Of a stretch of DNA of 64,000 nt, positions 54,420-63,867 are shown in pieces. The DNA is from Streptomyces noursei ATCC 11455. Its GTDB lineage: Bacteria; Actinomycetota; Actinomycetes; Streptomycetales; Streptomycetaceae. Where the stretch lies: NCBI RefSeq assembly GCF_001704275.1, contig NZ_CP011533.1, forward strand, positions 3,348,001 to 3,412,000, written 5' to 3'. How positions within the stretch are numbered: the stretch's first letter is position 1; the number at the start of each line of letters is the position of its first letter. A program made the position numbers and the translations under genes. Under the pieces are notes generated by a model. That model saw nothing but the letters and a program-made list of their open reading frames with translations, had not been told where the DNA came from and searched no databases.

Positions 54420-55808
54420 TCAGCCCTGATCCGGATAGGGCGGGAATCGGCCGACCAGGCCGGCGATCGCGGCCCGCACCGCGCCGTCCTCCCGCAGCGC
54501 CGCCCCGATCAACTCCGCGATCCGGTGCATTTCGGCCTCGCCCATCCCCTGCGTCGTCACCGCGGCGGTGCCCAGCCGGATCCCGGTCGGGCAGGCCCGG
54601 GACGCCGTGGCCGGTTCGGCGCCCGGCAGCGCGCAGGTGTCCAGCACGATCCCGGCCGCCGCCAGCCGGCCGCGGGCGGTGCGCGCGTCCACGCCGAGCG
54701 GGGCGGTGTCCGCGGTGATCAGGTGGGTGTCGGTGCCGCCCGTGGTGACCCGCAGTCCCTCCGCGGCGAGCGCGCCGGCCAGCGCCCGGGCGTTGGCGAT
54801 GACCTGGCGGGCGTAGGTGCGGAAGGCGGGCCGGGCGGCCTCCGCGAAGGCCACCGCCTTGGCGGCGATCGCGTTCATCTGGGCGCCGCCCTGGGTGAAC
54901 GGGAACACCGCGCGGTCGATGCGCTCGGCCAGCCGCCCCCGGCACAGGATCATCCCGCCGCGCGGCCCGCGCAGCACCTTGTGGGTGGTCGCGCACACCA
55001 CGTCGGCGTACGGCACCGGGCTGGGGGCCGCGCGGCCGGCGATCAACCCCATCGGGTGTGCCACGTCGGCGATCAGGTACGCGCCGGTCTCGTCGGCGAT
55101 GTCGCGGAACGCGGCGTAGTCGATGTGCCGCGGGTAGGAGATCGAGCCGCAGACCAGGGCCTTGGGCCGGCGCTCGCGGGCCAGGGCGCGGATCGCGTCG
55201 TAGTCGAGCAGCCCGGTGTCGCCGTCGACGCCGTAACCGGCGAAGTCGAACCACCGGCCGGAGAAGTTGGCCGGCGAGCCGTGGGTGAGGTGCCCGCCGT
55301 GCGGCAGGGACATCGCCAGGACGGTGTCGCCGGGACGCAGCAGGGCGGCGTAGGCGGCCAGGACGGCCGAAGACCCCGAGTGGGACTGGACGTTGGCGTG
55401 TTCGGCGCCGAACAGGGCCTTGGCGCGCTCCACCGCGATCCGCTCGGCGAGGTCCACGATCTCGCAGCCGCCGTGGTGCCGGGCGCCCGGATAGCCCTCG
55501 GCGTACTTGTTGCTCAGGGGGGAGCCGAGGGCGGCCAGGACCGCGGGCGAGACGAAGTTCTCCGCGGCGATGAGTTGGAGCCCGTCGCTCTGTCGGGCGC
55601 TCTCCGCCAGCAGGACGCCGGCGATCTCCGGGTCCTGGCCCAGGAGGGCGGCGAAGTCCGGTGCGCCGGGCGGCCGGGTGACCTCGTCACGGGCCGCTTC
55701 CTGCGCCCGCTGCTCGACGGATGCGGCCGCCGCGGCGGCCCGGGGCTCGCCGGCCCGGGCGCGGCCGGCGGCGGACGTACGGCGGGATGACGCGGTGGTG
55801 GCGGGCAT
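54420..55808 (-). CDS. glyA: Serine hydroxymethyltransferase
   Basis: 462 residues, with an N-terminal Ala/Arg/Ser-rich extension of ~45 residues beyond the usual ~420. The core is intact: NFVSPAVLAALGSPLSNKYAEGYPG, the PLP-Lys region VVCATTHKVLRGPRGGMI, and GTAAVTTQGMGEAEM. It interconverts serine and glycine with tetrahydrofolate. Streptomyces carry more than one copy, and this one may be an alternative isoform. The ATG at 55808 is preceded by a C/G-rich leader with no strong ribosome-binding site. Confidence 0.92.
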   Translation of the reverse strand: MPATTASSRRTSAAGRARAGEPRAAAAAASVEQRAQEAARDEVTRPPGAPDFAALLGQDPEIAGVLLAESARQSDGLQLIAAENFVSPAVLAALGSPLSNKYAEGYPGARHHGGCEIVDLAERIAVERAKALFGAEHANVQSHSGSSAVLAAYAALLRPGDTVLAMSLPHGGHLTHGSPANFSGRWFDFAGYGVDGDTGLLDYDAIRALARERRPKALVCGSISYPRHIDYAAFRDIADETGAYLIADVAHPMGLIAGRAAPSPVPYADVVCATTHKVLRGPRGGMILCRGRLAERIDRAVFPFTQGGAQMNAIAAKAVAFAEAARPAFRTYARQVIANARALAGALAAEGLRVTTGGTDTHLITADTAPLGVDARTARGRLAAAGIVLDTCALPGAEPATASRACPTGIRLGTAAVTTQGMGEAEMHRIAELIGAALREDGAVRAAIAGLVGRFPPYPDQG

Positions 55809-56006
55809 CGCTGGCTCCGGGCCTCGTGCGGGGACCAGGGCACGTCGCACGTGCCCCCAGGGCCCGTCCCGGACGTCGATCTGCCGGGCAGGCCCCAATC
55901 CCAATGTAGGCGCGGCACGGGGATCGGGCGCGGCGGGCGGGGCATCGGGGTCCCGGGGCCGGCCCACGGGCCGCACAGGGCCCTCCAGGGCCGTTCCCCG
56001 GGGGTG

Positions 56007-56705
56007 CTACGCCGGTGCCGGGACCCCGGTGAGGGCGGTGACGACCGGATCGAGCGCGCGGTTGATCTCGTCGCCGATGGAGCGGAAGAACGTGATCGGC
56101 GCACCGTAGGGGTCGTAGACCTCGTCGGACTCCGGGTTGGGCGCGAGCAGCCAGCCGCGCAGCGCGGCGGCCGCGCCGACCAGCGCGCGGGCGCGCTCGA
56201 CCAGCCCGCTGTCGGGCAGGTCCGGGTCGGGCGCCGGCAAGGTGGCCGGATCTATGGCGCGAACCAGCCGGTTGAACTCCTTCAGCGTGAAGGTCCGCAG
56301 CCCGGCGGAGTGCCCCATCGAGATGACCTGCGCGCGGTGGTCGCGGGTCGCGGTGAGCACCAGGTCGGCCCGGATGACGTGCTCGTCGAGCAGCTCGCGG
56401 CCGATGAAGCCGGCCGGGTCCGCGCCGTAGTCGGCGAGCACCGTGGCGGCGTGCGCCTCCATGGGGGCGCCCTCATGGCCCCAGGTGCCCGCGCTCTCCA
56501 CCAGGAGCCCGCAGCCGCGGACCGCCTGCGGAGAGCCCAGCCGCTCCTGCAGGGCGTGCCGGTGCAGCCGCTCGGTGATCGGCGAGCGGCAGACGTTGCC
56601 GGTGCTGACGTGGAGGATCCGGAAACAGGGCATGGGGTCCGCCGGGGCGGCGAAGGGAATGTCGTCGCCTGGTCCCGCTATGCCACGCCCCTGCGGCGGG
56701 GGCAT
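56007..56705 (-). CDS. Low-molecular-weight protein tyrosine phosphatase homologue with catalytic Cys replaced by Ser
   Basis: 232 residues. The fold is that of LMW phosphatases: FRILHVSTGNVCRSP near the N-terminus and a C-terminal VYDPYGAP that holds the general-acid Asp. In active enzymes the loop reads C-x-G-N-x-C-R-S, and the first Cys is the nucleophile. Here that residue is Ser34 (codon AGC, 56604-56606), while Cys39 and Arg40 are kept. It should not hydrolyse phosphotyrosine by the usual mechanism and may act as a binding module. The start at 56705 overlaps the stop of tsaC (TGATG). The first ~24 residues are an extension. Confidence 0.8.
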   Translation of the reverse strand: MPPPQGRGIAGPGDDIPFAAPADPMPCFRILHVSTGNVCRSPITERLHRHALQERLGSPQAVRGCGLLVESAGTWGHEGAPMEAHAATVLADYGADPAGFIGRELLDEHVIRADLVLTATRDHRAQVISMGHSAGLRTFTLKEFNRLVRAIDPATLPAPDPDLPDSGLVERARALVGAAAALRGWLLAPNPESDEVYDPYGAPITFFRSIGDEINRALDPVVTALTGVPAPA

Positions 56706-57352
56706 CAATGCGCCACCTCGAGCTCGGGTACGACCTTGCGCAGTTCCTCCGCGCTGATCGCGCCCTCGCGCAGCAGCACCGGCACCTTGCCGGTGACGTC
56801 CACGATCGAGGACGGCACTGCGGCGGGCGTCGGGCCGGCGTCGAGGTAGACGGAGACCGAGTCGCCGAGCATCTCCTGGGCGGCGTCGCAGTCCTGCGGC
56901 GACGGATGGCCGGTGAGGTTGGCGCTGGAGACCGCCATCGGGCCGAACTCGGTGAGCAGCTCGATCGCGACCGGGTGCAGCGGCATCCGCACGGCGACCG
57001 TGCCGCGGGTCTCGCCGAGGTCCCAGGTCAGCGACGGCTGGTGCTTGGCGACGAGGGTGAGCGCCCCCGGCCAGAACGCGTCGACCAGTTCCCACGCCTG
57101 CTCGGAGAACTCGGTGACCAGGCCGTGCAGGGTGTTGGGGGAACCGACCAGGACCGGGGAGGGCATCCCTCGGCCGCGGCCCTTGGCCTCCAGCAGGTCG
57201 CCGACGGCCTCCGGGCTGAAGGCGTCCGCACCGATGCCGTAGACGGTGTCGGTCGGCAGCACGACCAGCTCGCCGCGGCGGACGGCCGAGGCGGCCTCAC
57301 GCAGGCCGGTCGCGCGGTCGGTCGCGTCGCTGCAGTCGTATCGCCGTGCCAT
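56705..57352 (-). CDS. tsaC: L-threonylcarbamoyladenylate synthase (Sua5/YrdC/TsaC)
   Basis: 215-residue YrdC-domain protein: GELVVLPTDTVYGIGADAFSPEAVGDLLEAKGRGRGMPSPVLVG, then GTVAVRMPLHPVAIELL, SSANLTGHPSP and SSIVDVTG. It makes threonylcarbamoyl-AMP for the t6A37 modification of ANN-decoding tRNAs. GAGGAGG precedes the ATG, which overlaps the stop of a 24-codon ORF (TAATG). It lies in the order prfA-prmC-(uORF)-tsaC-phosphatase homologue-glyA. Confidence 0.94.
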   Translation of the reverse strand: MARRYDCSDATDRATGLREAASAVRRGELVVLPTDTVYGIGADAFSPEAVGDLLEAKGRGRGMPSPVLVGSPNTLHGLVTEFSEQAWELVDAFWPGALTLVAKHQPSLTWDLGETRGTVAVRMPLHPVAIELLTEFGPMAVSSANLTGHPSPQDCDAAQEMLGDSVSVYLDAGPTPAAVPSSIVDVTGKVPVLLREGAISAEELRKVVPELEVAH

Positions 57353-57426
57353 TAGCGGTCCTCCTCGTGCGGAACGAATACTTCGGATGCGTCGGCCGCC
57401 TCGGGCGCCGGAGCGGGGCGGCTCAT
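57352..57426 (-). CDS. 24-codon ORF that couples prmC to tsaC
   Basis: The ATG at 57426 overlaps the prmC stop (ATGA), and the TAA overlaps the tsaC ATG (TAATG at 57350-57354). The peptide is MSRPAPAPEAADASEVFVPHEEDR. The tsaC ribosome-binding site (GAGGAGG) lies inside it. The two exact overlaps make a translated coupling ORF likely. Whether the peptide has a function of its own is unknown. Confidence 0.55.
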   Translation of the reverse strand: MSRPAPAPEAADASEVFVPHEEDR

Positions 57427-58304
57427 GGCGTCGCCCGGCGCGCGGTGGCGAATCGGGGCCGGTTGTTGAGGTCGGGGTGGTCGGCCGCGTCGGCCCAGCC
57501 CTGCTCCTCGTTGAAGATCCACGGCACCTGTCCGCCCTGGGTGTCGGCGTGCTCGACGACGACCACGCCGCCCGGCCGCAGCAGGCGGTGCGCGGTCCGC
57601 TCGATGCCCCGGATGGTGTCCAGGCCGTCCTCGCCGGAGAACAGCGCCAGCTCCGGGTCGTGGTCGCGGGCCTCGGGGGCGACGTACTCCCACTCGGTGA
57701 GCGGGATGTACGGCGGGTTGGAGATCACCAGGTCGACCTGCCCGTCCAGTTCGGGGAGCGCGGTGAGCGCGTCGCCGTGGTGGAGAACGACGCGGGACCC
57801 CTCGACGTTCTTGCGGGCGTAGCCCAGGGCCTCCTCGGAGAGCTCCACGGCGTGCACCCGCGACCGCGGGACCTCCTGCGCCAGGGCGAGGGCGATCGCC
57901 CCCGAGCCGGTGCAGAGGTCGACGATCAGGGGTTCCACGACGTCCATGGCGCGCACCGCGTCTATGGCCCAGCCGACCACCGACTCGGTCTCCGGGCGGG
58001 GGACGAACACCCCGGGCCCGACGGCGAGTTCGAGGTAGCGGAAGAACGCCCTACCGGTGATGTGCTGGAGCGGCTCGCGCGCCTCGCGGCGGGCGATGGC
58101 CTCCCAGTAGCGGGCGTCGAAGTCCGCGTCGGCGACGGTGTGCAGTTGGCTGCGCTTGACGCCGTGCACGTGCGCGGCCAGCTCCTCCGCGTCGAAACGC
58201 GGCGAGGGCACGCCGGCATCGGCCAGCCGCTGGGTGGCCTGGGCCACCTCCGCGAGCAGCAACGATCGGGAGATCGGGGGGCGCCCCCCTGCATCGTGCG
58301 GCAC
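57423..58304 (-). CDS. prmC: Release-factor glutamine methyltransferase
   Basis: 293 residues. The N-terminal helical domain is followed by an AdoMet-binding domain (VDLCTGSGAIALALAQEVP) with the catalytic NPPY in VISNPPYIPL. It methylates the Gln of the GGQ motif in release factors, whose gene prfA lies directly upstream. The GTG at 58304 was chosen for GGAGGA just upstream; an ATG at 58385 inside the prfA 3' end would add 27 residues with no homology that I recognise. It is coupled downstream to the 24-codon ORF. Confidence 0.93.
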   Translation of the reverse strand: MPHDAGGRPPISRSLLLAEVAQATQRLADAGVPSPRFDAEELAAHVHGVKRSQLHTVADADFDARYWEAIARREAREPLQHITGRAFFRYLELAVGPGVFVPRPETESVVGWAIDAVRAMDVVEPLIVDLCTGSGAIALALAQEVPRSRVHAVELSEEALGYARKNVEGSRVVLHHGDALTALPELDGQVDLVISNPPYIPLTEWEYVAPEARDHDPELALFSGEDGLDTIRGIERTAHRLLRPGGVVVVEHADTQGGQVPWIFNEEQGWADAADHPDLNNRPRFATARRATP

Positions 58305-58341
58305 TGGTCCTCCAGCCGGTACGTCCTGGGTCTTGCCTGTC

Positions 58342-59421
58342 TTACTGGGCGGCGGCCAGCTTGGCCGCCGCATCGGCGTCGACACACGCCTGGATGACCG
58401 GGTCCAGCTCGCCGTCGAGCACCTGGTCCAAGTTGTACGCCTTGAAGCCGACCCGGTGATCCGAGATGCGGTTCTCCGGGAAGTTGTACGTGCGGATGCG
58501 CTCCGAGCGGTCCACGGTGCGCACCTGGCTGCGCCGGGCGTCCGAAGCCTCCCGCTCGGCCTCCTCCTGGGCCGCGGCCAGCAGCCGCGAGCGGAGGATG
58601 CGCATCGCCTGCTCCTTGTTCTGGAGCTGGCTCTTCTCGTTCTGGCAGGAGACCACGATGCCGCTGGGCAGGTGGGTGATCCGGACCGCGGAGTCGGTGG
58701 TGTTGACCGACTGGCCGCCCGGCCCCGAGGAACGGTAGACGTCGATCCGCAGGTCGTTGGCGACGACCTCGACCTCGACCTCCTCGGCCTCCGGCGTGAC
58801 CAGCACGCCGGCCGCCGAGGTGTGGATCCGGCCCTGCGACTCGGTGGCGGGCACCCGCTGGACGCGGTGCACCCCGCCCTCGTACTTCAACCGCGCCCAG
58901 ACGCCCTGACCCGGCTCGGTGGCCCCGCCGCCGCCCTTGGTCTTCACCGCGACCTGGACGTCCTTGTAGCCGCCGAGGTCGGACTCGTTGGCGTCCAGGA
59001 TCTCGGTCTTCCAGCCGACCCGCTCGGCGTACCGCAGGTACATCCGCAGCAGGTCGCCGGCGAACAGCGCGGACTCCTCACCGCCCTCGCCCGCCTTGAC
59101 CTCCAGGATCACGTCCTTGTCGTCACTGGGGTCACGCGGGACGAGCAGCAGCCGCAGCTTCTCGGTGAGCTCCACGCGCCGGGCGTCGAGCTCCTTGACC
59201 TCGTCGGCGAAGTCAGGGTCGTCCTGGCTGAGTTCGCGGGCGGTCTCGATGTCGTCGCCGGTCTGCTTCCACGCGCGGTACGTGGCGATGATCGGGGTCA
59301 GCTCGGCATAGCGCTTGTTCAGCCGCATGGCCTCGCGCTGGTCCGCGTGGACCGCCGGATCGGCCAGCCGCTTTTCGAGGTCGGCGTGCTCGCCGACCAG
59401 TTCCTCGACCGCCTCGAACAT
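58342..59421 (-). CDS. prfA: Peptide chain release factor 1
   Basis: 359 residues. The GGQ motif is in [21 protein letters not shown], and the stop-codon-reading PxT motif in [15 protein letters not shown] is PAT, which identifies RF1 (UAA/UAG). GAGGAA precedes the ATG. It lies between rpmE and prmC on the same strand, as in other streptomycetes. Confidence 0.97.
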   Translation of the reverse strand: MFEAVEELVGEHADLEKRLADPAVHADQREAMRLNKRYAELTPIIATYRAWKQTGDDIETARELSQDDPDFADEVKELDARRVELTEKLRLLLVPRDPSDDKDVILEVKAGEGGEESALFAGDLLRMYLRYAERVGWKTEILDANESDLGGYKDVQVAVKTKGGGGATEPGQGVWARLKYEGGVHRVQRVPATESQGRIHTSAAGVLVTPEAEEVEVEVVANDLRIDVYRSSGPGGQSVNTTDSAVRITHLPSGIVVSCQNEKSQLQNKEQAMRILRSRLLAAAQEEAEREASDARRSQVRTVDRSERIRTYNFPENRISDHRVGFKAYNLDQVLDGELDPVIQACVDADAAAKLAAAQ

Positions 59422-59535
59422 CGTGTGTTCCTCTGCTGACTGCTGGTGTGACTTCCCTGGGCGACAGTGCCCCTGTGCCGCGGTGCGGCGGGCCGTCCCC
59501 CGGCCGGAGGGGCAGAGGGTACGGACGACAAAGAC

Positions 59536-59577
59536 GCCGGTCCGGTCCCCCCTGTCCGGGGGCGACCGGAGACCGGC
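59536..59577 (-). terminator. Hairpin with T-rich tail just after rpmE
   Basis: GCCGGTC pairs with GACCGGC and, after a two-base bulge, CGGTC with GACCG. On the minus strand it is followed by TCTTTGTC, an unusually T-rich tail for this genome. It lies 14 bases after the rpmE stop. Confidence 0.7.
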
Positions 59578-59590
59578 GCCTTGCGGGTCG

Positions 59591-59815
59591 CTACTTCTTG
59601 GCGGCCGCGGCGGACTTGCCGAAGCGGGCCTCGAAGCGGGCCACACGGCCGCCCGTGTCCATGATCTTCTGCTTGCCCGTGTAGAACGGGTGGCACTCGG
59701 AGCAGATGTCCGCGCGGATGCTGCCGCCGGCCACGGTGCTACGGGTGGTGAAGGACGCGCCACAGGTGCAGCTGACCTGGGTCTCGACGTACTCCGGGTG
59801 GATGTCGCGCTTCAA
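59591..59815 (-). CDS. rpmE: Ribosomal protein L31, zinc-binding form
   Basis: 74 residues with the Cys motif of the C+ type: SCTCGASF and [14 protein letters not shown], four Cys for one zinc ion. Streptomyces also keep a Cys-free paralogue that replaces this one when zinc is scarce; this is the zinc-replete form. It has a hairpin with a T-rich tail right after the stop. The start at 59815 is preceded by AGGAGAATCCC. Confidence 0.96.
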   Translation of the reverse strand: MKRDIHPEYVETQVSCTCGASFTTRSTVAGGSIRADICSECHPFYTGKQKIMDTGGRVARFEARFGKSAAAAKK

Positions 59816-59990
59816 GGGATTCTCCTAGGTTCGGGAGTGCACCGGGTCGTGGCGCTGATTGCGTCACGTGAACCGGGGCCGACGGTCCAGTCTGCCAGCA
59901 CTGGCCGTATCTCCCAAAACCGGGGTACGGCCGCAGCTATTCCCCCGCCCGTCCCCCGGCATTCCCGGGGCGGACGAGGCGTGGTCGCGG

Positions 59991-61115
59991 CTACTTCACG
60001 TAGTTGGACGTGCCGCCCTTGTCACCTGCGGAACCCTTGATCGCGGACTTGGGGATGTCCTGGTCCTGGCGGAGCGCGTCCCAGACCTTGCGGCCCTGGC
60101 TGGTGAGCGGCAGCACCCGATCGGGGTTGATCGGGTCGTAGGTCACCGGGAGCGTCACCATGTCGATGGCGTCGGACGGTATCCCGCCGAGCTCCTTGGC
60201 CAGGCCGGTCAGCGCGGTGACCGAGTTGAGGTCGGTGTCGGTGGTGACGGCCTTGGTGGCGGTGTCGGCGATGGTGTAGAGCTTGGCCGGGTTGGAGAGC
60301 AGGCCGACGCTGCGGACCTGCTTCATCAGCGCCTTGACGAAGGTCTGCTGGAGCTGGATGCGGCCCAGGTCGCTGCCGTCGCCGCCGGGGACGCCGTGCC
60401 GGGTGCGGACCAGCCCGAGCGCGTCCTCGCCGCCCAGGGTGTGGGTGCCGGGCTGCAGGTGCAGATGGCTGTACTTGTCGTTGATCGGCTTGGTGGTGGT
60501 GATCTGCACCCCGCCGAGGGCGTCGATCAGCTTCTTGAAGCCGGTGAAGTCGACCTCGACGAAGTGGTCCATGCGGATCCCGCTCATCGACTCGACGGTC
60601 TTGACGGCGCAGGCCGGTCCGCCGACCTCGAAGGCGGTGTTGAACATCGCCCGGCGCTGCCCGGGGACGGTCCGGCCGCCCTGGGTGCAGTCGGGCCGGG
60701 TGACCAGGGTGTCCCGGGGGATGCTGACGACGCTGGCCTTCTTGTGCCCCTTGAAGACGTGCACGATCATCGCGGTGTCCGAGCGCGCCCCGCCCTCGTC
60801 CTTGCCGTAGGAGGCGTTGCTGCCGGAGCGGGAGTCGGAGCCCATGACGAGGATGTCCATCGAGCCGTTGTCGACGTTCTGGGGCCGGTCCTTGCCGAGC
60901 GCGGCGTTGATGTCGACGCCGGTCAGGTTGCCGTTGAACTTGAAGTAGAGGTAGCCGAGCCCGGCGCCGCCGAGCAGGACGACGCCGACCAGCGCGCACA
61001 GCGTGGTGGTGAGGACCCGGCGACGCCGGGTGGGGGCCTTGCGCCGCCGGCCGGTGGCACGTATGGAGCGGCCGCGGTCTCCGGCCGCCTGCGCGGTCCC
61101 GTCGCTCTGCGCCAT
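59991..61115 (-). CDS. LytR-CpsA-Psr family protein
   Basis: 374 residues. A basic N-terminus (RRRKAPTRRRR) and one membrane helix (VLTTTLCALVGVVLLGGAGLGYLYFKF) are followed by an extracellular LCP domain: DILVMGSDSRSG, SDTAMIVHVFKGHKKASVVSIPRDTLV, ALGLVRTRHGVPGGDGSDLGRIQLQQTFVKAL. LCP enzymes transfer wall polymers from undecaprenyl carriers to peptidoglycan, so it may use products of the WecA/TagO-like pathway encoded 6 kb away. It lies between rho and rpmE. Confidence 0.92.
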   Translation of the reverse strand: MAQSDGTAQAAGDRGRSIRATGRRRKAPTRRRRVLTTTLCALVGVVLLGGAGLGYLYFKFNGNLTGVDINAALGKDRPQNVDNGSMDILVMGSDSRSGSNASYGKDEGGARSDTAMIVHVFKGHKKASVVSIPRDTLVTRPDCTQGGRTVPGQRRAMFNTAFEVGGPACAVKTVESMSGIRMDHFVEVDFTGFKKLIDALGGVQITTTKPINDKYSHLHLQPGTHTLGGEDALGLVRTRHGVPGGDGSDLGRIQLQQTFVKALMKQVRSVGLLSNPAKLYTIADTATKAVTTDTDLNSVTALTGLAKELGGIPSDAIDMVTLPVTYDPINPDRVLPLTSQGRKVWDALRQDQDIPKSAIKGSAGDKGGTSNYVK

Positions 61116-61480
61116 CTGTTCCTCAGTCCTTCGTCGGTCGACTGCGCCTCGCCGTCTCCCTGCCGTAAGCGGTGGATTGCCTAGTCAGACGAGAGGCCGA
61201 CCGGAAGGGTTGCACAGCGCGTTATGAGCGTCTTCTTAGAAGAACGGGGTGCGCGGAGCCGGCGCGCGGGCTGCCACACGGCTCTCACCAGGGCTTTCGC
61301 CGCGGCGTGCGCGTGGAAGGAAACCGCGTACGCCGTACGGATCTGTGCGAAAGGTCTCAAGCGGGACACGGTGCCGCGCGGCGCAGCTCACACCCGCGGG
61401 GCGCGGCCGGGCGGAACGCGCCGGGCCCCTCACCCGCGGGGGGTGAGGGGCCCGGTCACAAGGCGGCGTGGCCGCGGGCG
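61116..61480. other. 365-bp non-coding region between rho and the LCP gene
   Basis: No supported gene. Apart from the rho terminator at 61421-61455 it has CTTCT-T-AGAAG at 61232-61242, a candidate operator or small hairpin in the leader of the LCP gene. The stretch next to the LCP start is AT-richer and probably holds its promoter. Confidence 0.5.
61421..61455 (-). terminator. 15-bp perfect hairpin downstream of rho
   Basis: CCGGGCCCCTCACCC pairs perfectly with GGGTGAGGGGCCCGG around GCGGG, 26 bases after the rho stop codon. No T tract follows, as is common in high-GC actinobacteria. Confidence 0.8.
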
Positions 61481-63493
61481 TCAGTCGTTGCCGTTGCCCG
61501 TGGTCGGCGTCGTCTTCTGGATCTGGAGCAGGAACTCCGCGTTGGACTTCGTCTGCTTCATCTTGTCCAGCAGAAGCTCGATGGCCTGCTGCTGGTCCAG
61601 CGCGTGCAGCACCCGGCGCAGCTTCCAGACGATGGCCAGCTCGTCGCTGCCCATCAGGATCTCTTCCTTACGGGTGCTGGACGCGTCCACGTCCACCGCG
61701 GGGAAGATGCGCTTGTCGGAGAGCTTGCGGTCGAGCTTGAGCTCCAGGTTGCCGGTGCCCTTGAACTCCTCGAAGATCACCTCGTCCATCCGAGAGCCGG
61801 TCTCGACCAGCGCGGTGGCCAGGATGGTCAGCGAACCGCCGTCCTCGATGTTGCGCGCGGCACCGAAGAAGCGCTTCGGCGGGTAGAGCGCGGTCGAGTC
61901 GACACCACCGGACAGGATGCGGCCGGAGGCGGGCGCCGCGAGGTTGTACGCGCGGCCCAGACGGGTGATGGAGTCCAGCAGCACGACCACGTCGTGACCG
62001 AGCTCGACCAGACGCTTGGCGCGCTCGATGGCGAGCTCGGCGACGGTGGTGTGGTCCTCGGCCGGGCGGTCGAAGGTCGAGGAGATGACCTCGCCCTTGA
62101 CCGACCGCTGCATGTCGGTGACCTCTTCCGGACGCTCGTCGACGAGGACGACCATCAGGTGGCACTCGGGGTTGTTGCGGGTGATCGAGTTGGCGATCGC
62201 CTGCATGATCATGGTCTTGCCGGTCTTCGGCGGGGCCACGATCAGACCACGCTGGCCCTTGCCGATCGGCGTGACCAGGTCGATGATCCGGGTCGTCAGG
62301 CCGCCCGACTCGCCCTCCAGGCGCAGTCGCTCCTGCGGGTAAAGGGGCGTCAGCTTCCCGAACTCCGGCCGCTGGCGGCCCTGTTCGGGTGCCATGCTGT
62401 TGACGCTGTCCAGTCGCACCAGGGCGTTGAACTTCTCGCGCCGCTCGCCGTCCTTGGGCTGGCGGACCGCGCCGGTGACGTGGTCGCCCTTGCGCAGGCC
62501 GTTCTTGCGGACCTGGGCGAGCGAGACGTACACGTCGTTCGGGCCGGGCAGGTAGCCGGAGGTCCGGATGAACGCGTAGTTGTCGAGGATGTCGAGGATG
62601 CCCGCGACCGGGATCAGCACGTCGTCCTCGGCCACCTGCGGCTCACCGGCGAAGTCCTCGCGGCCACGGCGCCCGCGGCGGTCGCGGTAACGGCCGCGCC
62701 GACCGCGCCGGCCGCCCTCGAAGTCCTCGTCGTCGCCGTCCCGGCGGTCCCGCTGGCGGTTGCCGCCCTGGCCGCTGTCGCCCGCTTCGGTCTTGCGACG
62801 GTCGCGGTCACGATCGCGGTCGCGGTCACGATCGCGCCGACCGCGCTCGCCCTTCTGGCCGCGGTCCTGACGGTCCCCGCGCTCCTGACGCTCGGCGCCC
62901 TTGGCGGACCGGCCCTCGCCGGCCTCCTGCGGGGCGACCGCGGTGTCGGTACGGACCTCGGTCTTGACCGCGGTGGCGGCCTCGACCTTGGCCTCGGTGC
63001 GGACGTCGGCGTCCGGGCTGCCCGCGGGGGCGGTGGCCCGGCGACGGCGACGCTCGCCGGCCGGCGCCTCGTCGCTGACCGGCTGGCCCGGGATGTCGAT
63101 CTGCTGCTGCGTCCCGGACTTGTCCGCGGCCTTGGTCGACTTGGCGGCCTTGGCCGCCGGCTCGGCGCCGTCCTCGCCCGTGCGGGCCTTGGAGGTCGTG
63201 CGGCGCTTGGGCTTGGTCTCGGTGTCTGCGGGCGCGTCGGCCTTGGCAGCGGCCCCGGAGCCGGCAGCCTGCTTCTCCTTGATGACCTCGATCAGCTGGC
63301 TCTTGCGCATCCGCGCGGTGCCCTTGATACCGAGGCCGGAGGCAATCTGCTGGAGCTCTGCCAGGACCATGCCCTCAAGGCCGGTGCCGGAACGGCGGCG
63401 TCGCGTGGTGGCAGGCGCGGCGGGAGCGTCCGTGGCGGGCGTGGTGGCACTGCCATCGGTGCGCGCGCCCATCAGATCGGTGGTGTCGCTCAC
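61481..63493 (-). CDS. rho: Transcription termination factor Rho, actinobacterial long form
   Basis: 670 residues, about 250 more than E. coli Rho. The N-terminal part ([37 protein letters not shown]) is the Rho_N helix bundle. A very charged insertion of ~220 residues, rich in Arg, Asp, Gly and Lys ([12 protein letters not shown]), follows. Then come the RNA-binding domain ([27 protein letters not shown]) and the ATPase: P-loop [10 protein letters not shown]- and R-loop motifs [10 protein letters not shown] and [10 protein letters not shown]. Such insertions bind RNA and help Rho act on structured, GC-rich transcripts. The GTG at 63493 begins the protein (SDTTDLMG), with GAAGGG upstream. Confidence 0.97.
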   Translation of the reverse strand: MSDTTDLMGARTDGSATTPATDAPAAPATTRRRRSGTGLEGMVLAELQQIASGLGIKGTARMRKSQLIEVIKEKQAAGSGAAAKADAPADTETKPKRRTTSKARTGEDGAEPAAKAAKSTKAADKSGTQQQIDIPGQPVSDEAPAGERRRRRATAPAGSPDADVRTEAKVEAATAVKTEVRTDTAVAPQEAGEGRSAKGAERQERGDRQDRGQKGERGRRDRDRDRDRDRDRRKTEAGDSGQGGNRQRDRRDGDDEDFEGGRRGRRGRYRDRRGRRGREDFAGEPQVAEDDVLIPVAGILDILDNYAFIRTSGYLPGPNDVYVSLAQVRKNGLRKGDHVTGAVRQPKDGERREKFNALVRLDSVNSMAPEQGRQRPEFGKLTPLYPQERLRLEGESGGLTTRIIDLVTPIGKGQRGLIVAPPKTGKTMIMQAIANSITRNNPECHLMVVLVDERPEEVTDMQRSVKGEVISSTFDRPAEDHTTVAELAIERAKRLVELGHDVVVLLDSITRLGRAYNLAAPASGRILSGGVDSTALYPPKRFFGAARNIEDGGSLTILATALVETGSRMDEVIFEEFKGTGNLELKLDRKLSDKRIFPAVDVDASSTRKEEILMGSDELAIVWKLRRVLHALDQQQAIELLLDKMKQTKSNAEFLLQIQKTTPTTGNGND

Positions 63494-63867
63494 GAAGGGT
63501 CCTTCCCTGGAGCGGGCGTCGGCCTGTCTGGCTCGGCGACCGGTTGTGCTGTCCGGCCGGGTCCTTGGGTCGTGCGGACCGGGCCGGGGCGGTGGTCCCG
63601 CCGGATACGGCGGAAAGATCAATTCATGGCTTCGGCGTGAAGATCTGGGGTGTGTCTTTTGTCGTCACGCCGATTCCGGAGCGTGCTCACTTCTGCTCAG
63701 GCAATTGCTCCAAGCAGTTTGGGAGGCTCCCGGAAGAAAGTGGTCCCAATGGGGGACACGAAGCACCGCGCCACACTGGCGTCGAGTACTGACTTGAGGT
63801 TAACACTACCGGATCCAACAAACATTCCCCCTCTCCAAGACCGGCAATCGACGATCGCTCGGTGCGA
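63494..63867. other. 374-bp region between thrB and rho: promoter and long leader of rho
   Basis: No supported gene. On the minus strand a -10-like TAGTGT occurs near 63805 in the AT-richest part of the region. The rho leader would then be about 300 bases long, which allows autoregulation. I do not see a clean uORF. A GGGAAT motif upstream of TAGTGT is one base off the spacing expected for an oxidative-stress (SigR-type) promoter, so I leave that open. Confidence 0.45.

Noticed and set aside
61172..63640. An 822-codon plus-strand frame opposite rho
   Set aside because: It is antisense to rho, which has all Rho motifs. The product is low complexity.
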